Under the pieces are notes generated by a model that made no database searches, had not been told where the DNA came from, and was given only the letters and a program-made list of their open reading frames with translations. From Musa acuminata AAA Group (lineage: Eukaryota; Streptophyta; Magnoliopsida; Zingiberales; Musaceae): a stretch of DNA of 64,000 nt. Made by a program: the position numbers and the translations under genes. Positions 49,680 to 62,600 of the stretch are shown here, piece after piece. Within the stretch, counting starts at the first letter, position 1; the number at the start of each line of letters is the position of its first letter. The stretch covers positions 44,110,501-44,174,500 of the forward strand of contig NC_088349.1 in assembly GCF_036884655.1 (NCBI RefSeq), given 5' to 3'.

Positions 49680-50080
49680 TTTGCTGTATCGATGTGTACC
49701 GCCCGGTACGGGCACATATCGGTCTAAGAAAGGACCGGTATGCGGACCACCCTATTCTAGGAGGTACTGTTACATGACCCCGTATCGCTCGATATGAGGT
49801 CTGTACTAATCAGTAACGGTCGAAATCCGATCGTCACCGATCGGTACATGTCAATAACGATCAGATTTCGACCATTACCGACCAAGGGTTGAGATTGCCT
49901 TAGTTCAAACGATATGAACCATTGGAAAGGGTTTTTAAACCCTTTCCTCCTACCGCCCCCCTCTTTCGACTCTTTCACTCTCTCAATCATTTCAACTCTC
50001 TTAAACTCTTTCTCATTCACATCTATCTCTCATTCTCACATTTTCATTCTCTTAAACTCAATAAAACTATGATTTGTGGA
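49680..50080 (+). repeat. CGGTAC-rich dispersed repeat, copy B
   Basis: The head 'gtaccgcccggtacgggca' is followed by 'ggaccggtatgcggaccacc'. The middle contains 'ccattaccgacc' and 'tttttaaaccctttcctcc', then 'ttctcttaaactc' words shared with copy C. The tail module with 'ctcggtac' is not visible, so it is partial. The 87-codon minus frame in it is not a gene. Confidence 0.6.
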
Positions 50081-50287
50081 TTGAAATAAATTTAGGAAGC
50101 TAATTTGAGAGGATTAAGAGAAAGAACACTCTAATTAAGAGGTATGTGTTCTCTTTCTATATTTTTATTTATTTATGAGATGACTAAGACTATTCTCTGT
50201 GGTTAATGACTTAATGTCTAATATATTGTTTGATATATTTTTGATGATTGAATAGTGTTAGTTAAGGAATAATTAAGACCATGGTGT

Positions 50288-50950
50288 GCAATTTCAAATG
50301 GTACCACCCGATATGGGCGGTAGTACGTACCGGTCAGATGGCATACCAGTACGCGGATCGTCCGCTACTGGACGGAACGTGCTACAGTGCTACAGTGCTA
50401 TAGAAAGAGGAAGAAATATTTAAAACAGCTCGGTAAAAGTGATACAATGCTCTAACGGTCAAATTGACCATTCGAGCCCTTTCTCATAGTATTTAAACCC
50501 CTTCTTCTCTCCTATTTCTCTCCATTACATTTTCATACTCTTTTTTTCTCATATTTGTGTTCTCCTAAACTCTATAAAACAACGATTTGTGAATTGAATC
50601 AAGGCTAATTTGGGAAGATTAAGAGGAAGAACTTTCTAATCAATAGGTATGTTTACATAAGGACAATTCGTAATGGACTGAAATACGAACCTTGCACAAG
50701 ATATTCTTCAAAGTCCGAAAAAGATATGTGATACTATTTTACCAAATTTATATTGATTTTGCTAAACTTATGCTATTACTATATTTATTTCTAACTTAAA
50801 AACCCTATCCTAATTTTTTTATCCTAACTTTTTTTTTTCAGATATTTTCGAAGGGTTTTACACCTAAATTAGGTATACCGCTCGGTACACGGTACTGTAC
50901 CATACTGAGCCAACCTCGAAATACTAGTACGGTACGATATTACATACCTT
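50288..50950 (+). repeat. CGGTAC-rich dispersed repeat, copy C (longest)
   Basis: The head 'ggtaccacccgatatgggcg' is followed by 'gtacgtaccggtcagatgg', a triple 'gtgctaca' stutter near 50378-50400, the middle words 'tttaaaccccttcttctctc', and a tail 'taggtataccgctcggtac' with 'accatactgagccaacctcg'. It has the same order as copy A but a longer interior of about 660 bp. No coding capacity is seen. Confidence 0.65.
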
Positions 50951-51639
50951 GATTAAGACCTTTAATGTTATGATTAGGGTGTTTAATGCTAATTTTTTTT
51001 AAATTAGACATCTAATGGGTCAAATCTTTGTATTTCAATATTAAGGTGATTTATATGTTTGTGATAATATAATAGGTATAATTAGGTTTTAATTAAGATT
51101 TTGAATACTGTGATTAATGGTTTTAATGATGATTTAAGCAAAATTTGAACAATATTGGGTCAATTCAATGTCTTTAATATCTATTAAGATGTTTGACATG
51201 TTTATAACAGTGAAAGAGAACTAATTAGGGATTAATTAACTATGTTAATGCTGTGATTAGTGTATTTAATTGACCCATATTGGGTTAATTAAATATCTTT
51301 AATGTCTATTAGAGTAATTAACAATAATGAAAAGGAACAATTATGGAGTAATTAACAATGTTAATAGTGTGATTAGTCTATTTAATGATGATTTCATCTT
51401 TGACCTATAGATCAAATATATATATTTAATGCTTTTCAGGGTGTTTAAGATATTTATAGTAGTAATAGAGTTAATTAAGTTTTTTTATTGTTGTAATTAG
51501 TGTACTTAATGAAAAATTTAATGATATTGAGTTAATTCTACGTATTTAATGCCAAATAGGTCGATTGACATGTTTATAGTGATAAAGTAGGGTTCATTAC
51601 GTATAATCGCACCTTATTATTTGATTTAATTTTGGTAGG
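50951..51639. other. AT-rich stretch with repetitive wording
   Basis: 'taatgtgattagtgtatttaatg'-like phrases recur several times with variation, about 100-110 bp apart (51100-51560). This looks like a degenerate tandem array or intron text. No gene. Confidence 0.4.
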
Positions 51640-52440
51640 AACATAACACCAAAGGAATAGACACATTATAACGGTTAAGATCATGCTCGAAAGAAGATGA
51701 GAACCATCATCATTATAAGAGGGCTTGGTAAGAGTTCAGCACCAGATATTATTGATATTGATCCGCAAACCTATCCTCCACAAACAGCGAAGCAAACATG
51801 GATTGATAATGCATATACAAAAGAAAAGAAATAGGATATTGGAAAGACAATTGTAAAATAGTTCAACTTCCATAGGATTCCAATAAACACAGCCAAAAAT
51901 TCATATTATCATAGCATGATCTCCTCTATTCAAAGGGATTCAACCTCCAATGCCAAAGGAGATGCACGACGTATATTTAGATAACGAGGTGGCAGAACTG
52001 AAGGATTAGATCAAATTCTTCAAAAGATAGTGGGATGAATATGGGGTGACAGTGATGTGTGACAATTGGACAAGGCCAACAAGAATGAGTATCATCAATT
52101 TTCTTGTTTATTACAACAAACAGGTGGTTTTTAGTTAATGCTTCCGACAAGATTCAAGAAGCAAACTATATTGAAAACCTAATGGATACTATATTAGAGG
52201 AGATCGAACCACGGTATATTGTCCAAAAAAGTCACCGACAATAAAGCCAATTTCAAGAAGGTCGGTTTCCAATTGATCGAAAAAAAGGAAAACATTATTT
52301 TCGACTCCATGTGCAACTCATTGCATTATTTTGTATTCCACAATAGTTTTGAACTCTATAAAAATAAGCAAGCTTCATTGGAGATTCGAGAAGCAAGCAT
52401 CTCCTCAACAACTACACAAAAGTTAATGCACAGCGAGGAA
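51640..52440 (+). pseudogene. Dead hAT-superfamily transposase (DUF659 type)
   Basis: Plus-strand pieces in family order: IGKTIVK, stop, FNFHRIPINTAKNSYYHSMI (about 51838-51915), PPMPKEMHDVYLDNEVAELK (about 51945-52005), EYGVTVMCDNWTRPTRMSII (about 52038-52095, the hallmark D-x-W-T/S box) with FLVYYNKQVVF, then SDKIQEANYIENLMDTILEE (about 52145-52200) and VTDNKANFKKVGFQLIEKK (about 52229-52285, the VTDN box) followed by a CNSLH remnant of the C-A-A-H motif. Frames change at least twice, with stops at about 51829, 51862 and 52009. The hAT dimerisation end is not seen. Confidence 0.7.
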
Positions 52441-54194
52441 GAAAACCATATGCACCAAGAATCATGGAATACATAACAAATAAAGAATGCAGGTAGTGAA
52501 CACAAAGCACAAACAAAAAATCAAGCACGTTGGCCATAAAAAAAGATTAAGATAGATAATACCAGACAGATAAACCATTAATTTCTGACATAAATATTTC
52601 ATTCGACAGTACCACAATGCAACCAAAGATTACCCAATTTTATTTTATCAATCAAATGATGCATGGACAATAAGACAAGAGCCAAAATAGTAGGGACCGA
52701 CATAGTCCAATACAAAGTTTTCCCCAGCAAAAATGACTGCCATTGAGACACTTGGCATCCCTATACATGATAAAGGGTATGCTAGTCAAATTTGTTAGAA
52801 GAATGACGAAATCCTACATCCTCCGATATGCCACATTGATAAAGAATCTAGCCATATACTTGAATTGCTCAGGAACACATAACCTAAGACTTAATCCAAA
52901 CCAAATAAGCAATCAGCAAATGAAAATATCTTTTGCAGTTACACAAGCATTAACAAAATCAATGACTTAATTATCTGGCAAAAAAAGAGAATGCAAACAC
53001 TTAACACATAAAAATCAATAAATAAATGATGTTATAATAAAAATTAGCAATTAACCATTACAAAAACAATGATAAACAATCTGAATAGTGTTCCACTACC
53101 TCAGTCCAATTCTAACATTTTAACAAGCGACAAGCTATCCTGAAAAATTTATATAGCAGCAAAGTGAGTATACAAAGCTCAGTAAGCGACTAATATATCC
53201 ATGGCAAGAGATGATAATTTCAAACAAACTTGGTATCAAAATGCAAGGCAGGGATACAAGAATTCATAGATATCATCTCATTAGATACAGAATCACAAAT
53301 GTCATTTCATTTAAAACATACATTGTTCATAACAATAGAATAAAGAGTATTTGGAACATATCAATGGCGTATGAAATATTTCGAAGCATATCAATGACGT
53401 ATGAAATATTTCGGAGCATATCAATGACATATGAAATATTTCAAAGCATATCAATGGCGTATGAAATATTTCAGAGCATATCAATGGCGTATAAAATATT
53501 TTAGAGCATATCAATGGCATGTGAAATATTTCGGAGCATATCGAAAGAACAAATAAGAAACAGGAGCTCAAATATCATATTTGACGTTGCATTCATTTCA
53601 TTCTTATCCAAGGCGCACATAAAAAGTATATAACGTCTTAACAGTACTTGCATGCCCCATAATTTATGCAGAGAAAACTGTATCACCACATTCTAAAGTA
53701 CTTCCAATAAAATCAATAGTAGAATATCATTAGGTTCATCCAAATATAATTTTTAATTTTTTTGAAATTGATATATTCAAATGTCACTATCTTCTGACTT
53801 TAAGTTACTGTCAGAGACTATCTTCCTGTTTTAATTCTCTGGCAAACACTATCCTCCTACTTTAAGTCCCTGGAAGAAACTATCTTCCTACTTTAAGTCT
53901 TTGGCAAACGTCGAATGGCAAGACATATGATCTAGAACGCTCCTTATGGTTTTCTATTAGATATTAAAAGGATGTTATCATGGAATCATGCTTGATGATT
54001 TATTTTATAAAATTTATCTTTTCATCTTAAATGTTGACACTTGTTTTATTAAAGGTAAAGGCATGCTTATAAGAAGCAAATCACATGAATAGAAATTTAT
54101 AAAAACAAAATGCGATCCTCTATCTTATCGATTTTTCAATAAATCTATGCTTGTATGAATTTATTGAATGTGACTTTGAGGATGATTTCGGATT
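52441..54194. other. A-rich non-coding stretch
   Basis: Resembles 46.7-49.7 kb in composition (A over T on the plus strand). It holds the tandem repeat at 53357-53540 and, at 53790-53910, three related 'tcttcctactttaagt'-like phrases. No gene is supported. Confidence 0.4.
53357..53540. repeat. 30-bp minisatellite, six copies
   Basis: Six tandem units of 'catatcaatggcgtatgaaa' plus 'tatttcggag' with small differences. Because 30 is a multiple of three, every frame stays open through the array: plus-strand ISMAYEIFRS and minus-strand LICSEIFHTP decapeptide repeats. I regard those frames as consequences of the repeat. Confidence 0.9.
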
Positions 54195-55256
54195 TTACAA
54201 ATGACCAACGCCAGAGCCACCAAACTGTGAAGAAGATTCAACGGGACCACCCAAGCCTCCACCACATCCTCCAGCTGCAGAACCACCAAGCGATGAAGGA
54301 ACCTGACTACCAACAGACCTGGATTGCCAGGACCCATTGACGATGGCAAGGAAGAGCCCAGATTGTGATGGTGTCTCACTCCAATGGCACCAGGCAGCGC
54401 ACTGCCAGAGAAACCACCATATGAGCTGAGACCACTGCCTGGGCCACCATACTGGCTCGAGAGAGAACTCAGCAGCGAAGACTGTGCACCGAGTCTGAGC
54501 CCATTAGAACCCATATTAGCACCACCGCCCATTGGCAGGCCCTAGACACTACACATAGGGACAGCACATGGTCCTGAGGCGACTGGCTTCCCTTTCTTTC
54601 CCTCGATTGAAACACTGCAGACCAAGTGGTGGCCATCGACGTTCTTGTTAGGGTCAACAAGTGGGTTCCTTGCCCCCTCTGCAGTATTGTAGGCAAAGAG
54701 AGGGAACCCCCGGAACTTCCCCGTCTGCTTATCAAACCCTAGCGGCCCCTCCTCGATCTCTCCATAAGAGGAGAAATGGGCGAGAAGGCGATCCGACGGC
54801 TGTCGGCAGGAACGTTCACGACATAGATCTTAAGCAGGGAGACATCGGCAGACGGAGTGGCGCCGGTTCCGGCATTTCCAGCGGCGGCAAGCTGGGTGAC
54901 GGTCATTCGTCCGTCAGTCTTCTTGGAGGGCTCCTTCAGAGAACGAAGGGCACCATCGACGTGGCGGAAGGTGATGAACCCATAGCCCTTGCTCTTCCCA
55001 GTAGCCCTGTCGACGATGACGGCAGCCTCCTCGAACTCGCCATAGGCAGAAAAGAGGGAGCGGACGGAATCGGGGGTGGTCTCCGTCTCAAGGCCACGGA
55101 CAGAAAAGAGCTTTCGCTGGCTGTGGTCACGGTCGGCGATGGCCCGGACGTTGGCGACGACGCCGGGCTCGCCGCGGAAGACAGCATTGGCGACGATGTG
55201 GCGGAGCCGGTCGAGAGACCGGGACTCGATGATCCTGCGGCAACCGCTCCTAAACG
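54195..55256 (-). pseudogene. UBA2-like (UBP1-associated protein 2) RNA-binding protein pseudogene
   Basis: UBA2 proteins are plant nuclear hnRNP-like factors with two RRMs and a Gly-rich tail. Minus-strand pieces: an RKLF start near 55125; RRM1 with [20 protein letters not shown] and RNP1 KGYGFITF (54967-54990), then [23 protein letters not shown]2 start [14 protein letters not shown] (about 54800-54840) followed, in another frame, by [20 protein letters not shown] and [19 protein letters not shown]; then a Gly/Ser-rich tail (SSQYGGPGSGLSSYGGFSG) ending FGGSGVGHL at the stop near 54195. At least three frame changes and one TAG (after CAVPMCSV) kill it. No introns are present, and the 5' end is cut at about 55256. 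It lies 1 kb beyond the HUA1 stop in the same orientation. Confidence 0.8.
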
Positions 55257-56261
55257 TAAGATCTCGAGCAATAGAAGGAAAGTTGAATTGGATTACGGTT
55301 ATTTAGAAATAAAAGATGCTCTTAATACGAGAAATTATATTAATTATTTATGTTCGACCTGTTTATAAATAGATAGGAGCTAAAAACTTGTATCGGATTC
55401 ACTAAGTGCATCTCATCTCCCTTATTCTTCCCTTGTTGGAAAAAAAGTGAAGAGCTTTCTCCTCCCTTATTTATGTTAGATCTTATTTTTAGTTTCCGTT
55501 CTATCGGTAAAAAGGATTATGAATCTTATCTATATTAATCTTTATATAAAGCGAATTTAATTATGCGCTTATAGCTCAAATAAATTTTTTTTTTAATGAC
55601 ATAAAAAAAATAATTATCTATAATTTTAATATTAAAAAAAATTATAATAATAATATAATTATTAGTTTTATGTGCGCTTTTCAGAGGAAATACCTGCGAC
55701 TCCATCGATCAGCGAAAATAGCCTAATATAATTATTAGGCTGGGCATGCAAAATAACCTAAGCCTCAGAAACCTAAAAGAAGCAAGCGAAAACCGATGAG
55801 CGAAGCGCTACACAAAAAGCTTGTAGTCGGGATCAGGACATCAATAATAGCCTGAGCAGGATATTGGAAGTGTCCATGCTCGCTTCTCGAAGTGTTTCTT
55901 TAAGAGGTTTGATTGGCTTGACTGCGCCCCCAAAATACTCGAGCATTTCAATTTGCCCACCTAGCACAAAAATTGAAACTGAACGCATGAAGAATTACTA
56001 TCTCAAACACAACCATGTCAGATTTGTTAAGACTGGTCATGCAACACACGCCACAGACCGGACCTTTCCATTAGCTGGAAAGGCAGTCTTCCTTTTTTAA
56101 TAGATAGCTGAAACTACGTCGCACAACCACATTAGCATTACCAAAATAACCAGTACAGTTGTTCAGAGTTCATCAGATGACTGGGAGCAGCAACGTCTAC
56201 AGAATTCAAAATGCAGTCCCTAAATGACAGATTGCCAGGCAGGGCGCCGTGCCATGAGCTT
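55257..56261. other. Region between the HUA1 stop codon and the UBA2 pseudogene
   Basis: Probably includes the HUA1 3' UTR (near 56261 downward to about 55850). The remainder is AT-rich. A plus-strand frame at 55864-56100 is unsupported. Confidence 0.45.
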
Positions 56262-59200
56262 CTATTGCTGAACCTCTGGTGCATCTTTCGTTTCCTCTCC
56301 CTCAGCAGTTCCTTGAATGGTTGCCATGGCTATAGCCTCCCCTGGAGGAGGGTGATCAAACTTGCATGCAGCGCCAAACTTGCATGTGCCTGTCTTCATG
56401 TAAAAGGAACATATAACTGCACCCTGCAATGACATTGGCCTCATCAGCAATTTTACCTGGAAGCGTGGTAGTGCAACTGAATACTTGACTGCAGCAGATT
56501 TGAGTACCCTTCCAATACAATCAAACTTTCAATTATTTGCCATGCTTAAGAACTCAGCATAATGGATAAATTAAAATTGCTAAAATATTCTCCACGAAAA
56601 CCAAAGATTTACTTACATATTTGAGGTTAATGCTTCTGTTAATAAAGAGCATTGAATTGGATACTTGTCCAATAATGACGAGCAAAAATCTGAAGTGACA
56701 CTAGGTATAGCCAAATGATGGTACCAGGAGTAAGAACAAGACAGATGGAAGTGCAATAACACTCTATGTAAGAACATTAGCATGAAATTTTGGTACGAGT
56801 ATGTGATGTATATCTTGTGGGAATTTCAACAAAGACATGCAAGTGTAACCAAATCCAACAAATAAAATAACATGAAGTTTACTGACACATGTTTGCAAGT
56901 AAGGCAAGAATGCAACTATTTTGTTGGAATCTTAAGTGTAATCACAAATTTTCTTGTATTCAAATACAACATTAACTGACAACCGACATAGAAATTCCAG
57001 TGTTGAGAACATCGCTGCTCTCATTCATACACTTTCAGTTGCACTTAGCTCAGCACAAAGCTGGGTCAAAAAATGATGTGGGGCTAAACTGACTTAACTA
57101 AGTAAACTTAAGCAAGATTATTTAACCAAAGATCTAACCTAACAAGAGAAGGTTAAAATCAAGGAATTAAATCAGGTGGACCAATATGTACTGCCCACTA
57201 CTTATTGAGCTAAACCGGCATATGGACCAGGGCCTACACAATTAGTTTAGGATTGACTGTAAGAAGTAATTTCATGAATTTAGTTTGGGGCATAGGGTGT
57301 TTTCCTCATCCAACATGGGACTAGATCTACTAGGATCAAGCCTTGAACTTTGTGAATCTAGGCTAGACCTGTGAAGTAATTTCATGAATTGAAGGAAGAG
57401 TTCATGGTGCCTTGTTTTCTTTGAGGAATTTGGAACCTAGATCCACAAAAATCAAGTTTAGATCTATACGAAATAATGTTTCAGTCATGTCATCCAAGAT
57501 GTGAATCATAACACAAGTGAATCCACACAAAAGGATAAAGAAAAAGGAAAATCAGTTGATGACCATGTGGAGAAGAGAAACAAATTTCATAATGATGTCA
57601 AGTCCGATAGGAATTCCTCGTATTCACAACCTTCTTACTAGCATAAGATCTCATGCACAATAGTTTTTCTTGATGTTGGATGCATCATATGGCAGTTCCA
57701 GTATAGTGATGACAGTTGCAGCTCTGGTATACTGCATCTTGCAGAGTTGTATTTACCACATTCATCCTTGCTTAAGATACCTCCTTCCACATAAGATGTT
57801 AATGATGATGATAACTCAATTGTCACTATATTATTACATCAGTGCACATTATCTACCAGAATCTGATGTCATGAGCACAATTCTGTGCATAGGTCCATCA
57901 GACCTACATACATATGTACAATGAAGTCACATCAAGGATTCTGAACCACCTCTCATTGACTCAAGATGATTAATTTGGTAGTAGTAATAGTTGTAAAATA
58001 AAAAAATGATATCAAATTTTAGACCAAAAAACTCATGTTTACAACTTTCGTATACATGTTTTCTTTAATACAGTTTGTATTCCATATCTGAAACATAACT
58101 TGATTAATCATTTATTGTTTTATAGTCGATTTCACCTATATTTTATAATTTTTGGCTTTGATCAGGTAGAAATCATTAAAAAAAATACTTGAGTTTTGTT
58201 TGGTCCAACTAGTCCAGACAAGCTGAACCTATGCCAACCAGTATATTGGAATACCATGTGCCTGACCATGTGTCGAATGTCCAATGTACCAAGACCATGT
58301 CAATCCCCAACATCAGGTAGGAAAGAATTAATCTACAACACATTGTTCTTGCAAAAAGTAAGCAAGTGCATTGACCAAGTAACTTTGCATGGATTAAGCC
58401 AACCAAGTTTTCACCCAAAAATCAACCATAACCTTAATAAATCAAAAGCCGAATGGCATATTAGATAACGGCAAAAACCAATGGAAATTCCATATTAAAT
58501 GTGTAACTAATTTTTCTAAATGAACAAGTATTTGACTAATCACTGAGGAAACTAAATTTTGCTGCAACAGATATGAACCAATCAACTTAATAAAGCAAAC
58601 ATAGATAAGTGGTTCCAACATGATACCTCTCTTCGTGGCAACCCAGCAAGAGTAAGCTTTACTGTTTGCTGAGGAGTCTGCTTCAATACTGAAGTTGGTG
58701 CTGACCGGTCAATAGGGTGGTGAAACTTGCATCTTTCTCCAAATTTGCACTGTCCAGTCTTCATATAGAACTGCATCCTCAAAAGCACATGAAAAGATCC
58801 CATGAGAAGACTACAATCATAAAGATGATTAAATAACCATGCAAGAGAGAATTGGATAGGAAATGGCAACACTTAGAGATCCTCACTATAAAATATAATG
58901 TCTAACCAGGAAAGACATAATTAGATAATCTTAAGCAACATCTGATTATTGATTACTTATGCCATCATAAACATAGGATATACGTATGATTAAATTACAA
59001 TAAATCCTAGGGTCTGAAGCTAAATATGATATAGACACGACAAACAAACATATTATCTAGGAAAAAGAATCAAATCAATTGAAATGCCATTATTTCACTG
59101 AAAAAATTATCCAAATAAAAAAAGTACCATAGAGCTTAGGGACAAAAAAGTTGAGTACTGACAATATGCTACCTATGGAAATAGTAGCTACATTCAGCAT

Positions 59201-59607
59201 TATTGCCAAAGCAGTAACTAATTTGAATGTCATATTAATGAGTAATTATGTGATCCCAAAGGATATAAGCAATAACATACATCACATTCCAATTCCCCAG
59301 GCCTTTGAGGATAGATTGTTGGGATGACACTGATCTGCATTAGAAAAATTAGGAATCAACATATCTAACACAAATAAGGTTCCTCGTAAGACACCAATGG
59401 ATGCATCATCAAACACTGGGATTTTTCATCTTACCGATGCTTGGGCTGACCGCAGATCAATATTCTGAAGAAAATTAGCAGCAGGATTTAGGCCACCAAA
59501 TGAAAGATTGGCTGCTGCAGAAGGCAGAAAACTTTGTCCCAGACCAGCCACCAATGATGGATTAACTGTTTAAGAAAAGGGAAACGAGAGAGAGAGAGAG
59601 AGAGAGA

Positions 59608-59638
<31 letters not shown>

Positions 59639-62600
59639 AGAGGGGGAGAGAGAGAGAGAGAGAGAAGCTGCTATAGTATTTTTTTGGCTTCAATAAATCA
59701 GTATAATTGTCAATTACAATGCAAAATGTATATGGTAAGTGTGAAAATGGCATACTGATTCTTTCAGGATGAGTGTAGCGACAAGTAGAACCATATTTGC
59801 AGCTGAGTGGCCAATAAATCATAAAGGCATAATCAGGCTTCAAAAGAAAACCAGAAAGTGAGACGAATAATTATAGTTCTACAGAAGTCCTGTACCTTCC
59901 AGTTTTGAGGTAAAATGGGCAATCTGGTTCACCCTACAATATGAGGCAAAATTAAATGCACAGGGATTTAAAATTAATGCATAGATTAAGAATCCAATTC
60001 CACTTGCTAGTAAAAAAGCACTCAAAATAAATGGCTACTTATCATAAAAATGGGCAGTCCCAGTGCACAGGACAAAGATCTAAAAAGCTATATAATAATC
60101 AATGCCACGGAGAAACTCAAAGTTCTGCTTTTTCAAGTTACACTGTTACCAGTGATTTAAAAAGCACCAGTCAAAAGGCGCCAAGGTCCAAAAACGCTTG
60201 AGGCGCTAGACGCTCGGGCCTCGCCTCGCCCGAGTGCCTATTGTAATCACTAACTGTTACTATTAAATATAACCATAAATTACTAAATAAATATGATACT
60301 TCAATTTTACCGGACGAATGGGCAATCCTTTTGAATTATGCATTAATGCAGGGGTGAAGGGAACATATGTCTTGCTATTCTGCCCTTGTGGTTCTTGCTG
60401 TCCATGCCTCACACTATCTTGTATGTTTGATAGTATTTGAAGATCCTTTGGATGATGAAACTTGCAGCTTGTGCCAAAACTGCATTTTCCAGTTTTCATG
60501 TAGAACTGTGGCATAAATTAATTTAGATTAAATATGACAATAAATAATCAAAGGAAATAATGCACTGTGCAAAGAAAAAATTACAGTGCAAACTGGCTCA
60601 GATGGCCTCTCAGGTAAGATTGAGATATCAGCAGTTTCAGAAACCTGCAGCTTCGCACAGAAATCATTGACGGAAAGGAGGGTGACAAGCCCGCTCATAC
60701 AACACATAAACACAGATCAAATATATAAGTAAATAAAGTGGATGGCATCACTTACCTCTGCACCTAGTTCACCTGCAGAAGCATTTCCATTTTCCTTTGG
60801 ATGGTTGAACTTACAACGAATTCCAAACTTACATTTCTGTGTCTTCATGTAGTACTGCAAATTAAAGAAAAAGAAAATACATGACAAAAGGGCTTCCAGT
60901 AGCAAACAAATATCATGAATACATCAGGAACTACTAACAGGACAATCAGGTTCTCCTGGTCTCTCTGGAAGAGATTCACTAGTGGGGATAAGTGGAATCT
61001 GCAGAAAAGCATAATCAGATAAAAAAAGAATTTCATAAATAATGTAATATCACTTGCACAGTCAATAGATGCCACGGTATACCCACAAAGAAATTTCTAT
61101 TCATTTTACAGGAATTGTAAGCTCATGATTAAATAATTAAAAAGTTATAAAGTAATTAATTTTCCAAGCACCTAACAACATTGATGAACTGGCTTACTGT
61201 GAAAAACCAAAACCATTAGAAAATTTGAGGTAGATCATATGGCATCAGTATTGGTTAAGATGGGAAGAAGAGTAGAAATTTTGTTTGATCAATTACAGAG
61301 ATCCATTTGATGTTAAAACAACTTAATTAACGCTAACTAGTAACTAATAATGGTCTATTTCAAAAGCAGTGCATCAATGATACAAAATTAAACAACATTC
61401 TGATCCACAATTCAATATCTCAGTTCCATTGGTTGAAACTTCCATAGAAACATCATCATTTCAAAGAAACAGAGACCAGATATATATTGCCATCAACTAC
61501 TTCAAAAACTATTAACATTTAATATATATTTCATAGTAAATTATTGTAGGCAACCCCAACTGATGTATAGCAAAAACAGCATATCTCATCATGCTTTTTA
61601 AATCCTTGGCATGTCATGATGTAACAATGACAAGAAATTAATCCACTGATACAGGTCCAACTCTTAGGGGAAGAAAATACAGGATGTGAACCTCAAGCAA
61701 ACAATGTGAATATATAATAGCTATGGATCTCAGTGGTTCAAAGAAAGACTAACTCAGTGCAGATATGATAAGTTCCCAAAAATAGGAACAACCATTTTGT
61801 GAGAAAAAATAAATGTTAAAAAAAGTGTTCAAATTGTATATGCACATGACCAAGATAAATGTTCACAAAAAGATATACCCATTAACCATACTCTTAATCA
61901 CAATATGATGAACATGTTTTGTCGTAAAAAATTACCTTCACACATAAACAAACAACAAAAATTAAGTAGACTTCTCTTTAGATAAGCACTACAAGGTAAA
62001 AATCATCTAGATTTACTTGTTAGTAATCATGTATCATGGATCAAGTGGTGGACTTCACAAGAAGCACAGAAATAACCCCAGTAACAAGCATCAAACTTTG
62101 ACTTAATATCACGGCTACTATTTGAATTTTGATGCACACAGTGAGAAAAATGGCTAACAAAGAGGAAAGCTTCACCTTAAAATGAGTTTTTAAAAGAAAA
62201 ATGATCTGACATCAGCACAAGTACAGATAAAAATCATATATATCTAGTTTTTGTGTTCTGCTGGTTTTACAAAGGGCATAACACCTTAAAATATGCATTC
62301 CTCATTACTTTTCATCATCAATGAAACAAAATTTAGATGAAATTCGTGATAAATATATATTAACTAATTTCCAGATCAAACAAATCTCTTGGTGAGAACC
62401 AAGACTTCCGAGGAAAGATACATTCTGAAGAAGCTGAGTCAACTATTTGTCCTATCAAAAGGACTTTATTAATGGGTATGAAAATACTCACCTTATAGCA
62501 CCAATAAATATCCAAAGAAGTTAATACTTTCCTGGTACAGAAGGCAGAATTTTTGTACAAATTACATGAGTTCTAGTTTATTACAATAGAGAATTATACT

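Noticed and set aside
49757..50020. 87-codon minus-strand frame
   Set aside because: Lies wholly within the CGGTAC-rich dispersed repeat.
53211..53571. Repeat protein encoded by the 30-bp minisatellite
   Set aside because: Open on both strands because the unit is a multiple of three. No start context, splice signals or family.
55795..55865. Possible box C/D snoRNA ('gatga' ... 'ctga')
   Set aside because: The C box is not a good RTGATGA, there is no terminal stem, and the spacing is unconvincing.
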